Source of the DNA: Nemopilema nomurai
Lineage: Eukaryota; Cnidaria; Scyphozoa; Rhizostomeae; Rhizostomatidae
NCBI GenBank assembly: GCA_003864495.1
Contig: ML133365.1
Location: forward strand, 2,487,856 to 2,551,855
Direction of reading: 5' to 3'
Length of the DNA stretch: 64,000 nucleotides
Shown in pieces: positions 11,055 through 22,500 of this stretch; the stretch's first letter is position 1; each line of letters opens with the position of its first letter. The position numbers and the translations under genes were made by a program. The notes beneath the pieces are model-generated. The model saw only the letters and a list, made by a program, of their open reading frames with translations, ran no database searches and was not told where the DNA came from.

Positions 11055-11485
11055 TAATACTACTGAGTAGAAATTTTTGAAGTTGTGAAATTCCTTGCTA
11101 GCCTCGTTACCACCAGGAGGGCATTTCATTGGGATGTGACACCCATCAACAGCTGCCCATGTAAAAGGAAACTGCCATTGTTCTTCTACATCCAAAATTT
11201 TGCTTTGGAAATCTTCTTCTGAAGAAGGCATCAATGAACTAACACACTCTTCCCACATGCACGAAACAATTGTTTCATTGACTTCATTTACAATTGTTGA
11301 AACAGTTGAAGTGCCATGGCCAACCATTTCAGCGATTGTCTCAATATAATCCCCCCTGCCAAGTCTGTATACACAGATTGCAAGACGAAATTCTGGAGAA
11401 ATTGGGTCTTCACAAACACTGTCTCGTTCGAGTTTGTGACAAATACGGCATAGAATAAAACTGAGTTTTCCTTGTCACACGAAAT

Positions 11486-12280
11486 TTCTTCTTAAATCGT
11501 CGCTATAACTTGTCCAGACTGTATTCCACTAATTTGTGTTCGATCGATGCAACCTTCGGCATGATCGTGGTGCCCTTTCTTTCGTCTTTGACTCTACCAG
11601 CAGCAGAAAAATAGAAATGGCTTTCAAGAAAGCTCTTCTTCTTGCAATAGCAATTGAAATAAACTTCTGCAGAAGTTGTTGACGCCTACGGTTAGCAGCT
11701 AAAACTTTCCTCAGTAAAATGCCCTTGTTTATACGCGCCATTTTGTTCCCATAATTTTGATTTTCACTGCGCAAGCGCAAAACAGTACTCAAGTGTTTGA
11801 AAATTAAATACGACTTATTAAATACGGTGTTTGACACGAATGGGTTTCAACCAAGGAAAAATTCTGAACTTAATACAATTGAATTCGACACATGTGAAAT
11901 ACGACGTATAATCTTGGCCCTAGCTTTCGTGTATACTAGCTATATTCATATATATTTGTGACCATAGGATACACAACAAGCATTTCGCAATGCGCGGGGA
12001 TGATTTACTGCCGTTGATACTTGCGCGGGAAATTTCTTGTAGGTGACCAACCAAACATCTCATTTCCTTAATTAATTAGTTTAGCAAAATTAATTTATCT
12101 TTTCTTAAAATATTTCTAGACCCACTGTGGTGCCGATTTTATTGTAGATATGGGCTTTTCACAGCGTCCGCCTGGCTACTCTACTGCCTGAATGGGCTAA
12201 GATACAAGTTTAATGACAGAGGAAGAAGAAGGGAAGAAGAAGTGAAGCCTTGGCGTTTTTATCGATTTTGGCACAAGGCA
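11486..12280. other. No confident gene; possible Harbinger flank
   Basis: A minus-strand ORF at 11529-11837 contains an arginine-rich stretch (NRRRQQLLQKF) and might be the displaced N-terminus of the Harbinger transposase, but it matches no motif I can name. The rest is AT-rich and unremarkable. Confidence 0.35.
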
Positions 12281-12655
12281 AAATGCTAATTTTTGTAAGG
12301 ATATAGCCGTAGTATTTTTGTCGATTTACGGCGTTCTTTGGTAGCTTTTTATAAGGAGAAATAAAAATCTTGTCGAGACAAAGTCGCTATCGAGCGGACA
12401 AAATGGTGTTTCCTATCTGCTTAGTACACTTTTTTTGGTCCAAATGCAAATTTTTGTAAGGATATAGCCGTAGTGTTTTTGTAATTTTCGGCGTTCTTTG
12501 GAAGCTTTTTATTTGGAGAAATACAAATTTAGACGAGACAAAGTCACCATCAATTGAACAAAATGGTGTTTCCTATCTGCTAAGAACACTTTTTTTGGTC
12601 CAAATGCTAATTTTTGTAAGGATATAGCCGTAGTGTTTTTGTAGTTTTCGGCTCC
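12281..12655. repeat. Tandem repeat, about 160-bp unit, 2.3 copies
   Basis: The phrase TTTTTGTAAGGATATAGCCG recurs at about 12290, 12451 and 12611, with matching sequence between (GCGTTCTTTGG, AAATGGTGTTTCCTATCTGC). The units differ at scattered positions. A looser relative (CGATCTA then CTTTGTA) recurs at 12650-12680 and 12810-12835. No coding potential. Confidence 0.85.
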
Positions 12656-12954
12656 GATCTAAAACTTTGTATCTCAAGAAGTACACATCCACATGCTATA
12701 AATCATATGCACTTTCAAGCAAGCAAATATTTGGAAATCTGAATTGCTGGTCAAAAATAGCCGCATTTGCAATGGTATCGACATCGTTTTCTCGACCATT
12801 TCCAGCGTCGATCTAGAGCTTTGTACTTCAAAATACATCCGAATATTCCAAACTAGAGGTTTTTTCCCTTTTCAGGTGCGAATAATTGGACACTAGTTTA
12901 ATTTTCCGTAAGTGCGCAGTACTTTTGCCAGGGTTGTAGCAAGAGACAGCCTAC

Positions 12955-13150
12955 CTGACAGGTAGCGCAAGATTATAAGGAAGCTTCTCAAGTAGCTCGA
13001 CCTGCTTATAAAGAGATAGGCGTACTTGAAGCGTAGGCCTTTCGTCACACAAATTCACAACGAATATCGTAGGGTCACTTATTTGCTTAAGATTTCTCTG
13101 CAGTCGAGCAGGGTGAAGGACAAATAAATGCCCGTCGTGTTCTGCAGCCG
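12955..13150 (-). CDS. Candidate exon of an unidentified gene downstream of OGDH
   Basis: A 196-base open segment with a good acceptor (CTTGTAG before 13150) and donor (CAG then GTAGGC after 12955). It would encode EHDGHLFVLHPARL, then SDPTIFVVNLCDERPTLQVR and LSLYKQVELLEKLPYN. The composition is protein-like and the frame spans the whole segment. It lies 270 bases beyond the OGDH stop on the same strand. I do not recognise the family. It could be an internal exon of a neighbouring gene or a 3' alternative of OGDH. Confidence 0.4.
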
Positions 13151-13419
13151 CTACAAGATGCAACAATTACAGACCTGTTTGAACAGCATGATGGCAATAG
13201 ATCAAAGGCAAAGCAAAACTGATACATTACTATAAATAAAACTGTTTACCACAAAACAGCCAGCTTGTGCTAAAAGAAAAGGCAATACAGGCTAGGATAG
13301 CAATTACACATGCAAATCACCATAGATAAATAAGATCAAAATTGGACTGAGTCCAAAATGCAAAAATCAGACATATCCATATTACAAGAAAATGCAACGA
13401 AGAAGCTTTCGTTTCTTTA

Positions 13420-13519
13420 TCAAATCGCGAGAGAATTGGTAATGACAGCTGTCTGTTCATCTTTGTGCTGTTTCTTGTTCCCAGTTGCCGTGGAAGCAGA
13501 GGGTGGCCTTCCCACGTAC
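13420..13519 (-). CDS. OGDH: OGDH exon 28: C-terminus and stop
   Basis: 100 bases, [20 protein letters not shown] then [12 protein letters not shown] and TGA. The acceptor is AATTAG. The YVGR.PSAS.ATGN.K.H motif is the standard E1o C-terminus. No convincing polyadenylation signal was picked out downstream. Confidence 0.93.
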
Positions 13520-16500
13520 CTAATTCCAAGTGAAAAAGGGCAATTACTCCTGAGATCATATGGCTGTCCGGAGCTCGTTACAAGCTAAAGATAGCAAAAT
13601 AAATACCCAATATGCTGAAAACATTTTAATGAAGGAATGCCAACTAATGAGAATCCAAATCCGGCTACTCACATTGGATATTAAATGGCGAGCAGGAAAA
13701 CCAAACGCAGTCTACCGCGAAACCAGTTTTGGAAGTCAAATGAAAGTATTGAGCTTTGAGTATTGAGAGACGAGTTTTTCCAACAGGGGTAACCATTTCT
13801 ATTCTCTCACTGAGACTTACCAAAACAAGAGTAAGGTGTTAGCTCAAGAAATATCAAAGCTGAACAGAGAAAATAATGATTTGAAAACTAGACTTGCCTC
13901 ACTATTAGACAGAATAGAGCAAATGGAAGTGACGGCTGAGAAAAGCCAGTTCATCATAGATTTTCTTATCTTAAAGGATTTTGAAATTTAGTGAAAATCA
14001 TGTCTCTACATATCCTTGCGGGTGGTGGTTTGAAAGCAAGGACAGTGTATCGAGTAACGTGGAGATACGGTTAATTTTCATGAGGATCTTCGTTGACAAT
14101 GGATCATTGTGCGAGTGATGAGAAACTTTATAGGGCTTTTGTGTAGACTATCTACCCTACTTAAACGAGTCTTTGTCTAGTACCGACGAGAAATCAAGTC
14201 AGAAGTACCCTGATAACGCTTCTGTAGGATGGATTTATCTTTCTTTTGGGATCAAGAGGGTCACGGGAATATTTTGGTCTCCCATAAACACTGTTGAACA
14301 AGACCACTCCTTTCGAACTGAACATTTAGGGAATTCAAGAGGTTGTTTTGTGCCTAAGTGCCGGTCCCAAAGGGCTATCCATTGCGAGTCCATCGATTTT
14401 GGACAACGAAAGATTTGTTCATCTATTATATTTGTTGATTTTTAGTCCAATAGATCACTGAATCATCACATCTTAATTACAGTTAGCCTACCGGAAGAGT
14501 TGATATTTCGTAGAAATGTCAAAAAGCCAACAGCAAAATAGTTGGCAATAGTAAAATTAGACTTTTTCGTCAAAAAAATGCCAGGAAAGGCCACGTTTCT
14601 GAATTTACAACGAATCATTTGTCCCACTCCCCTTGCATTGATGCAGTGATTTTTCAACTCAATATTGCACCAATAGGGTTGCCGCACTTACTTGGTCTGT
14701 CGAAAATTGCCTGTAGCAGTGTTGATCCTTGGCTGTACATAAAACCAAGACCCCATATTTTTTGGTTCTTCTTGAACCCATTCAATAGTTGCGTTTGGAT
14801 ACTTTATTGCCTCATTTCTGACAAGATCGAATGGAAAAGGAGAAATCTGCAAAATAATAAGAACATTTAGTCACGAGATGTAGTTAATTTTCGCGGGCGT
14901 TCGCAGGCACAACTGGTTTATTTTATCAAGGAAAATTCCGCAGGCAACTTCCCCCTCGGGATAGAGTACAGGATAGATTTTGTTGATTTCAGTTGATTGA
15001 TTAATTCGTGACAAAAACCCATTACTGTAAACTGAAAGTTCAAACAGAAAATCATTTTCAAGGCATTAGTTGGCAAATTATTCTCTTTACCATCTTCAAA
15101 ACTGATATACAATGACTGCATTGTTCTTTTCTTCCCCTGTATCCTACCTGGTAAGTTATCTGACGTGCATGATTCGTAAGATAGTCATGTGGTCGCTATA
15201 CGCTATTATGTCATCGTCACTGATGGTTGCTGAGACCAGGTTATTGCAACAACGTACGCGCTTGCTGATACCCACAGAATTAAATTTAAATGTTGATCTG
15301 ATTATTAAAAAGCAAAACAATGAGGTTCTGCCTCAAGAGAAATCACCCCAAAAATGGATGATTTCAAAAGAAATCACAAATATATTTGCCTCATAGTGTT
15401 TATGGGAACAAGACATGAAAGAAACCTAGATTCCAAGAGCACTGTCACTTATTTTCATTCAGTTGCAAAGCAAAAAAGAACAAGTATACAAGGTTAAAAT
15501 GGATTTTTGTTGTTCTGAAACATTTGGGCACCGAAACTCAAACAAAGCTTATGCAAGAAAAATTTGCCTTGCAACTGACAACTTTCTCCTTACAAGTAAA
15601 AAACACTCAGAACTTGTTGAAAACGAAATGACAACAAATTTTAAATGACAATAAAAAATAAATCGCTATCTTCCAACTAAGAGCTTCGCAATGAACAGCT
15701 GTCATTCATGAAATGAAACACTGACAAATTTGCAACAGTCAGCTTTGGTGTTTAAAATCCTATCATGTCTGACAAGATTAAAGGGGCAAAATCGTCGATG
15801 TTCTTGGGTCATTTCAAAGCACATTTGAAATCTGCTTATTAGGTTAACAAAGACTATGCGAATAAACACGTAGATGTGACGTTTGGAGGGAGAAGAACTG
15901 CCCGGATCTTCTACTACCTTTTCAAGTTGAGAAACTGGTTCGGAAGCATATTTTAATATATTGCATGTCTCACTTTGCGAATCCATAGCACGAGATTTTG
16001 AGGTCATACGTGATCATGGAAGAGTTCACAATTAAATCGCTGTCTTATGGGATTATGGCAGATCTTATGGGATTATGGCAGAACGGTTCTCCTTTGGCGT
16101 CCGAAGAACCTTATGACGGACAGGCGAATCAAGATGGACGAAGCAAGATGGACGAAGCAAGGCATAAAGACGGCCTAGAGCTCAAAGGTTTTTCTCAAAA
16201 TGGTAGCCCCACTACAGGAACGTGTTTAAATGTCGTCCAGCACCATAACTTTAGCAAACACGAAAAGAAAGATTTCGTGTCTCTCGATTCTATATCACTT
16301 CCTATTAATTTCAAGCCTCTTTCAATAAAACATGAGGGGGGCCTTCAGTTCTCTCTACTGCAAGAAAAGTCGCAAACTATATAGCAGGTACTCTTCCCAG
16401 TAAGGTGTCAATTCGGTAAAGTAAACTGGTTGGAAGCGTCAGTGTGTGATTAAACCGCTAGAAAAAGAAGGTATCACCGACCTCACATACACTCTTACTC

Positions 16501-19500
16501 CACTTAAAAAATGAAACAAAGCCCTAGCTTTAATGTTAGAAATAAATGTAATTGTTGATGAGAATGTTGAAAGGTTTCTTACTCTGAGGTTTTCTATCAT
16601 ACATTAACATGTATAGCTCATGATAACGTGAATCGGCTAGGTGTTATAGCCCTGAGCACAATTTGGAAAAATTGGTAATGGTCGGTCGGTCGGTAATGGT
16701 ACACTTTGCATACAGTGCAAGTTTCCATAGAATACAGGGAGCCCCAAGAAACCTTATAAATAGTAAAAATTAGGTTCAGCCAAGCATCTTTACAGGCAAC
16801 CGAGAACGGTCGTTTTGAGCAACCTCTAATTTTTATTACAAGGTTGTTACCTGCTCCACACGGGCAATGGCGATGTCCTTTTCCAGATTAGCAGCACGAC
16901 GTTCCTACGGACAAATGACTTAGAGTAAGACGAAAATGCTACATAAAAAAGTGGGCACATGGAGCGGAAATACGACGGCGGTCGGCCAACAGAAATGGAG
17001 ACCAGCAACATAAATGGTTTTTGGATAACATAATAATACAGACGATTCACAGAAAAGGTTCTGACCGAAAACAAAACAATCCTGAAAATGCACGGGACTC
17101 TAAACACATCTAAAATAGCACCGACGGGAGAGAAGATATAATCTTAACGACAAATAGAAAACTGAATAGTTTACACCGCCAATTGGCTTACACGTCTTGA
17201 TGTTACACAAATCCTTTTAATCTCTACCTTCACTATCTCGTAGTAAATTTTTCCACTACAGAATATGAGCTTCCTGACTTGTTGGGGATCCTCAATTGCA
17301 GGCCCTGCTTCGGGGTACATCCTTATGAAATATGTGCCTTCTGCCATTTCGGAGATCTGGGACCTTGCTTCCTTGGCTCGAAGAAGACTCTTTGGTGACA
17401 TGACGACGAGCTGCAAAAAGGCTCAATTCAAGTAGTACTTGCTTTCAGGCAAAACATGCGATATCATTTTAAAGCCGCAATTGTAGTGTCAGTTTTTCAA
17501 GCAAAATCATAAAATTTAAATTCATGCAATCTCATGTGAATTGACAGTAGCTGAAGAAGCTCTAATGACAAGCAAAGGAAGTTAGTTCTTTTCCTCCAAG
17601 GCAAATTATATATTTAAAGTTTTCTTAACATGTATATAGTCGTCGTGCAAATTTATATTGTTGAGAAAGTTGTGGGTATTGAAAATGTTGATAATAAAAG
17701 AAAATATCAGGAGCTTTTCTATACCTTGAATAATATGTTGATTGGACATTCGTTTACAACTCCTCATAATGCTGTTATTGTTTATATGCGTATGACTTTC
17801 CAAGCCATTTCAGGGCTCTAGGTTTTTAATTACCATTCCAATGTTGCTCTTAGGTTCAGGTACCATTGTTTAATATTTGCCTTACGTTTTCAACCAAAAG
17901 TCTTGTATTGATTCAAAGATTGGGTTTTGAGCAGTTTTGCTTACAAAATATGAAGTAAGCGAAACAAAATATCCCCATTGAAATTATTCACGTTTCAATT
18001 TGAGTTGCTTCTATCGATAAATGTTTCGCCTTCCTAACTCGTTTGAAATAAAAAACCGATACCTCGCACTTGCCGTCACATTTGTCTTCAGAAACGCGCC
18101 TTAGTCAGAAATGCGCCTTAGTCAGAAATACTTTTAGAATTTCACATTGTTAAGATTTAGTGTCTTCCGACACAGCAGCACATACAGGACTTTTATCAAG
18201 GAGGGTATTGAGCAATGGGTCTCAACGTCCACTTCAGATGGCGAGACTTGTAAAAATCTACTATGGTAACCTTGTAGTAAACCAGGGGTATTAAACTCAA
18301 TTTCCCTGGGGGCCGCTGGAGGCAGAGTCTGGGTGAGGCTGGGCCGCATCAGGATTTCCACAAGAAAAGCGCTGATAAAACGTGAGCGTGAACAAGTCCT
18401 TTGCGGCACTAGACGTGTTTTAAGAGTGGCAACCTGGCTGGCTCTCTCATCTCCCTGGTATTGTTCGTACTCCATACTATAAGTATGCAAAACTATTTCC
18501 GTTTTTTCTTGTCACTAACATATCTTTAATATGAAGACGGGGGCCGCAAATTATCCTCACGCGGGCCACGTGTCTGAGACCCCTTCATTAAACGATTCTT
18601 CTGTTACAAATCTTAATTCCTGGATGCAATGTCAATCAAAAGCACTATATGATCGTTCTCCTCCTCCTCCTTCTCCTCCTTGTCAGTTTCTGCAACAGCT
18701 CCGATGATTATACGCTTGCCTATGGGTTTGTTCATTCAGTTTCTGCATTGGTAGTGTTTATCCGGAGTTTGTGTTCAGCTTCTACTTTATTCATCTTCAG
18801 GGAAATCTTTAGAACTTTATTTTTCAACCCCAATTACACATAATCAATTGAAATTTGGCACAAATTCTTTCTTTTTTACCGAAGAGACGGAAAGAAATAA
18901 TTAGTTACATCGTAAGTGACATTCTTTAAAAGATGTTCGCAGGTTTTCTAATAATTAATCGCATTCACCAGCTCAGAATTGTCAGAAATGTGGTTTTCTA
19001 TGACGCAAAAAAAGACCAACTCTTACTTACTGGCTTGCGGAAGTCCATGTTCATCTGTCGCCTTAATACATGGAAATAGTTCGCAGGCGTGGTACAGTTC
19101 ACAATCTGGAAAGCACAAAAATGCATTTGCGAGCTACAAAAACGGCAGCAAAACAAAATTTTCATTGCTACACATTTTAAAGATTATTGAAATCTTTCAA
19201 ATTTGCCCGGATACTATCTGTGCTAGAGATTTTGGGACACAATATGATATTGAATTTACAGATTCCAAAGGCGATTCCAAAAGTATTTGCTTTTTTCGAT
19301 AAAAATCAATCAAATAAACAAACCTGCCAGTTACACTGGTGCAACTGCTTTAGTTCAAATTCGTCCTCAGTTAAATCCTGCATAAAAGGTGAAATCTTTT
19401 GACAAAATCGCTTTCAAAATTATGGTGGTCTAACAGTAAATTTTCGAAAGACTCAAAACAAACAAGTATTTCAACAAATATCTCGCATTGAACAGTGAAC

Positions 19501-22500
19501 TATAGTTTTGGCATACTGAAGATGCCTTAACCAGTCAGATGCTAAATCATTTAAGAACAAGCCCTAACCAGTAAAATGCTAAATTGTCAAAGTAATTGTC
19601 CTAACCGGTGAACTACTAAATCGTTAAAACAACAGTCCTAACCGGTGGTGGCAAATGACCAAATGAATAGAATAACCGAAAACTTTTTCTTACGGGGAAA
19701 ACATCTGGATCGTCGTTACTCTGTTGCAAGAAACGCTCTAGGCGGGCACTCGAGTGTTCAGGTCCCTAGAAAAGAGACGTTTAGTGAAGTTACCAGAAGC
19801 AATGGAGGCGGTAAAGAGCATGAATGCCATTGTATCGACTCGAAGCGCAGATTATTTTCAATATTTATTATTCCTTATTCTTTGATCGTGCATCGCAGTC
19901 CAACTGATATGGAGTTGGAAGCAGTTATATAGTGATATAGTGGGAAGCAGTGATATAGGATATAGTGGGAAGCAGTGATATAGGGTACAGTGGGAAGCAG
20001 TGATATAGGGTACAGTGGGAAGCAGTGATATAGGATATAGTGGGAAGCAGTGATATAGTGATATAGTGGGAAGCAGTAATATAGGATAGAGTGGGAAGCA
20101 GTGATATAGGGTAAAGTGGGAAGCAGTGATATAGGATATAGTGGGAAGCAGTGATATAGTGATATAGTGGGAAGCAGTAATATAGGATAGAGTGGGAAGC
20201 AGTGATATAGTGATAAAGTGGGAAGCAGTGATATAGGATAAAGTGGGAAGCAGTGATATAGTGATATAGTGGGAAGCAGTGATATAGGGTACAGTGGGAA
20301 GCAGTGATATAGTGATAAAGTGGGAAGCAGTGATATAGGATAAAGTGGGAAGCAGTGATATAGTGATATAGTGGGAAGCAGTGATATAGGGTACAGTGGG
20401 AAGCAGTGATATAGGGTACAGTGGGAAGCAGTGATATAGGATATAATGGGAAGTAGTGATATAGGATATAGTGGGAAGCAGTGATATAGGGTACAGTGGG
20501 AAGCAGTGATATAGGATATAGTGGGAAGCAATGATATAGGATATAGTGGGAAGCAGTGATATAGGGTACAGTGGGAAGCAGTGATATAGGATATAGTGGG
20601 AAGCAATGATATAGGATAAAGTGGGAAGCAGAGATATAGGGTACAGTGGGAAGCAGTGATATAGGATATAGTGGGAAGCAGTGATATAGGATATAGTGGG
20701 AAGCAGAGATATAGGGTACAGTGGGAAGTAGTGATATAGGATATAGTGGGAAGCAGAGATATAGGGTACAGTGGGAAGCAGTGATATAGGATATAGTGGG
20801 AAGTAGTGATATAGGATATAGTGGGAAGCAGAGATATAGGGTACAGTGGGAAGCAGTGATATAGGATATAGTGGGAAGTAGTGATATAGGATATAGTGGG
20901 AAGCAGTGATATAGGGTACAGTGGGAAGCAGTGATATAGGATATAGTGGGAAGCAATGATATAGGATATAGTGGGAAGCAGTGATATAGGGTACAGTGGG
21001 AAGCAGTGATATAGGATATAGTGGGAAGTAGTGATATAGGATAAAGTGGGAAGCAGAGATATAGTGATATAGGATAAAGTGGGAAGCAGTGATATAGGGT
21101 ACAGTGGGAAGCAGTGATATAGGGTACAGTGGGAAGCAGTGATATAGGGTACAGTGGGAAGCAGTGATATAGGATATAGTGGGAAGTAGTGATATAGGAT
21201 ATAGTGGGAAGCAGTGATATAGGGTACAGTGGGAAGCAGTGATATAGGGTACAGTGGGAAGCAGTGATATAGGATAGTGGGCAGAGTAGTGATATAGGGT
21301 ACAGTGGGAAGCAGTGATATAGGATATAGTGGGAAGCAATGATATAGGATAAAGTGGGAAGCAGAGATATAGGGTACAGTGGGAAGCAGTGATATAGGAT
21401 ATAGTGGGAAGCAGTGATATAGGATATAGTGGGAAGCAGAGATATAGGGTACAGTGGGAAGTATATATATAGTGGGAAGCAGAGTAGGATAGCAGTGATA
21501 TAGTGGGAAGCAGTGATATAGGGTACAGTGGGAAGCAGTGATATAGGATATAGTGGGAAGTAGTGATATAGGATAGAGTGGGAAGCAGAGATATAGGGTA
21601 CAGTGGGAAGCAGTGATATAGGATATAGTGGGAAGTAGTGATATAGGATATAGTGGGAAGCAGTGATATAGGGGTGAAGCAGTATTGGGATATAGTGGGA
21701 AGCAGTGATATAGGGTACAGTGGGAAGCAGTGATATAGGATATAGTGGGAAGTAGTGATATAGGATATAGTGGGAAGCAGTGATATAGGATATAGTGGGA
21801 AGCAGTGATATAGGATGTAGTGGGAAGTAGTGATATAGGATATAGTGGGAAGCAGTGATATAGGATAAAGTGGGAAGCAGAGATATAGTGATATAGGATA
21901 TAGTGGGAAGCAGTGATATAGGGTACAGTGGGAAGCAGTGATATAGGATATAGTGGGAAGTAGTGATATAGGATAAAGTGGGAAGCAGTGATATAGGATA
22001 TAGTGGGAAGTAGTGATATAGGGTACAGTGGGAAGCAGTGATATAGGGTACAGTGGGAAGCAGTGATATAGGGTACAGTGGGAAGCAGTGATATAGGATA
22101 TAGTGGGAAGTAGTGATATAGGATATAGTGGGAAGCAGTGATATAGGGTACAGTGGGAAGCAGTGATATAGGGTACAGTGGGAAGCAGTGATATAGGATA
22201 AAGTGGGAAGCAGAGATATAGTGATATAGGATATAGTGGGAAGCAGTGATATAGTGATATAGTGGGAAGCAGTGATATAGGATATAGTGGGAAGCAGTGA
22301 TATAGTGATATAGTGGGAAGCAGTGATATAGTGATATAGTGGGAAGCAGTGATATAGGATATAGTGGGAAGCAGTGATATAGGATATAGTGGGAAGCAGT
22401 TGCAACAATTTCGAGCAGACGTTTATCTACATATACTAAAATGCCTATTATTCATGAGGTGGCACCTCTTTGATGTCCCGTCTGAACCTTTGATCCGGGA

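Larger units (their letters stand above)
9431..11485 (-). pseudogene. PIF/Harbinger transposase (HARBI1-like), split and decayed
   Basis: The first part (11055 to about 11485) carries ISPEFRLAICVYRLGRGDY, a helix-turn-helix-like segment, and FTWAAVDGCHIPMKCP with the first catalytic Asp. The second part (9431-9943) carries YRFFGGSCG, IIGDSALPLEAWLLKP (second Asp) and NYRLSRARMVVECAYGQLKG with the Glu. This is the DDE_Tnp_4 pattern. A second element at 9944-11054 interrupts it between the first and second Asp, and removing that element and one TAA restores the frame. There is a further frameshift near 9697 and an in-frame TAA near 9560, so it is dead. The true start is uncertain; an in-frame TGA lies just above 11485. 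Confidence 0.88.

Noticed and set aside
10128..11327. Single 399-codon minus-strand ORF
   Set aside because: An accidental fusion: its first 92 or so codons are the split Harbinger transposase, the middle is element-end sequence, and only the last 189 codons are the Myb/SANT protein.
15998..16384. 128-codon plus-strand ORF in OGDH intron 26
   Set aside because: Contains a local duplication (TCTTATGGGATTATGGCAGA) and no recognisable domain; opposite to the gene and likely chance.
18134..18490. 118-codon minus-strand ORF that shares a long segment with a plus-strand ORF at 40962-41420
   Set aside because: The shared part is the body of the hAT MITE present in two inverted copies; similarity comes from the repeat, not from a gene family.
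19914..22400. CRISPR-like array
   Set aside because: Direct head-to-tail units without unique spacers, in an animal intron; ordinary minisatellite. The same applies to 29621-30234, 37744-38466 and 38880-39337.
19858..22408. Very long minus-strand ORFs (up to 827 codons) in the 25-bp array
   Set aside because: All three reverse frames are open only because the repeat unit lacks stops; the array is inside an OGDH intron and the peptide is a pure repeat.
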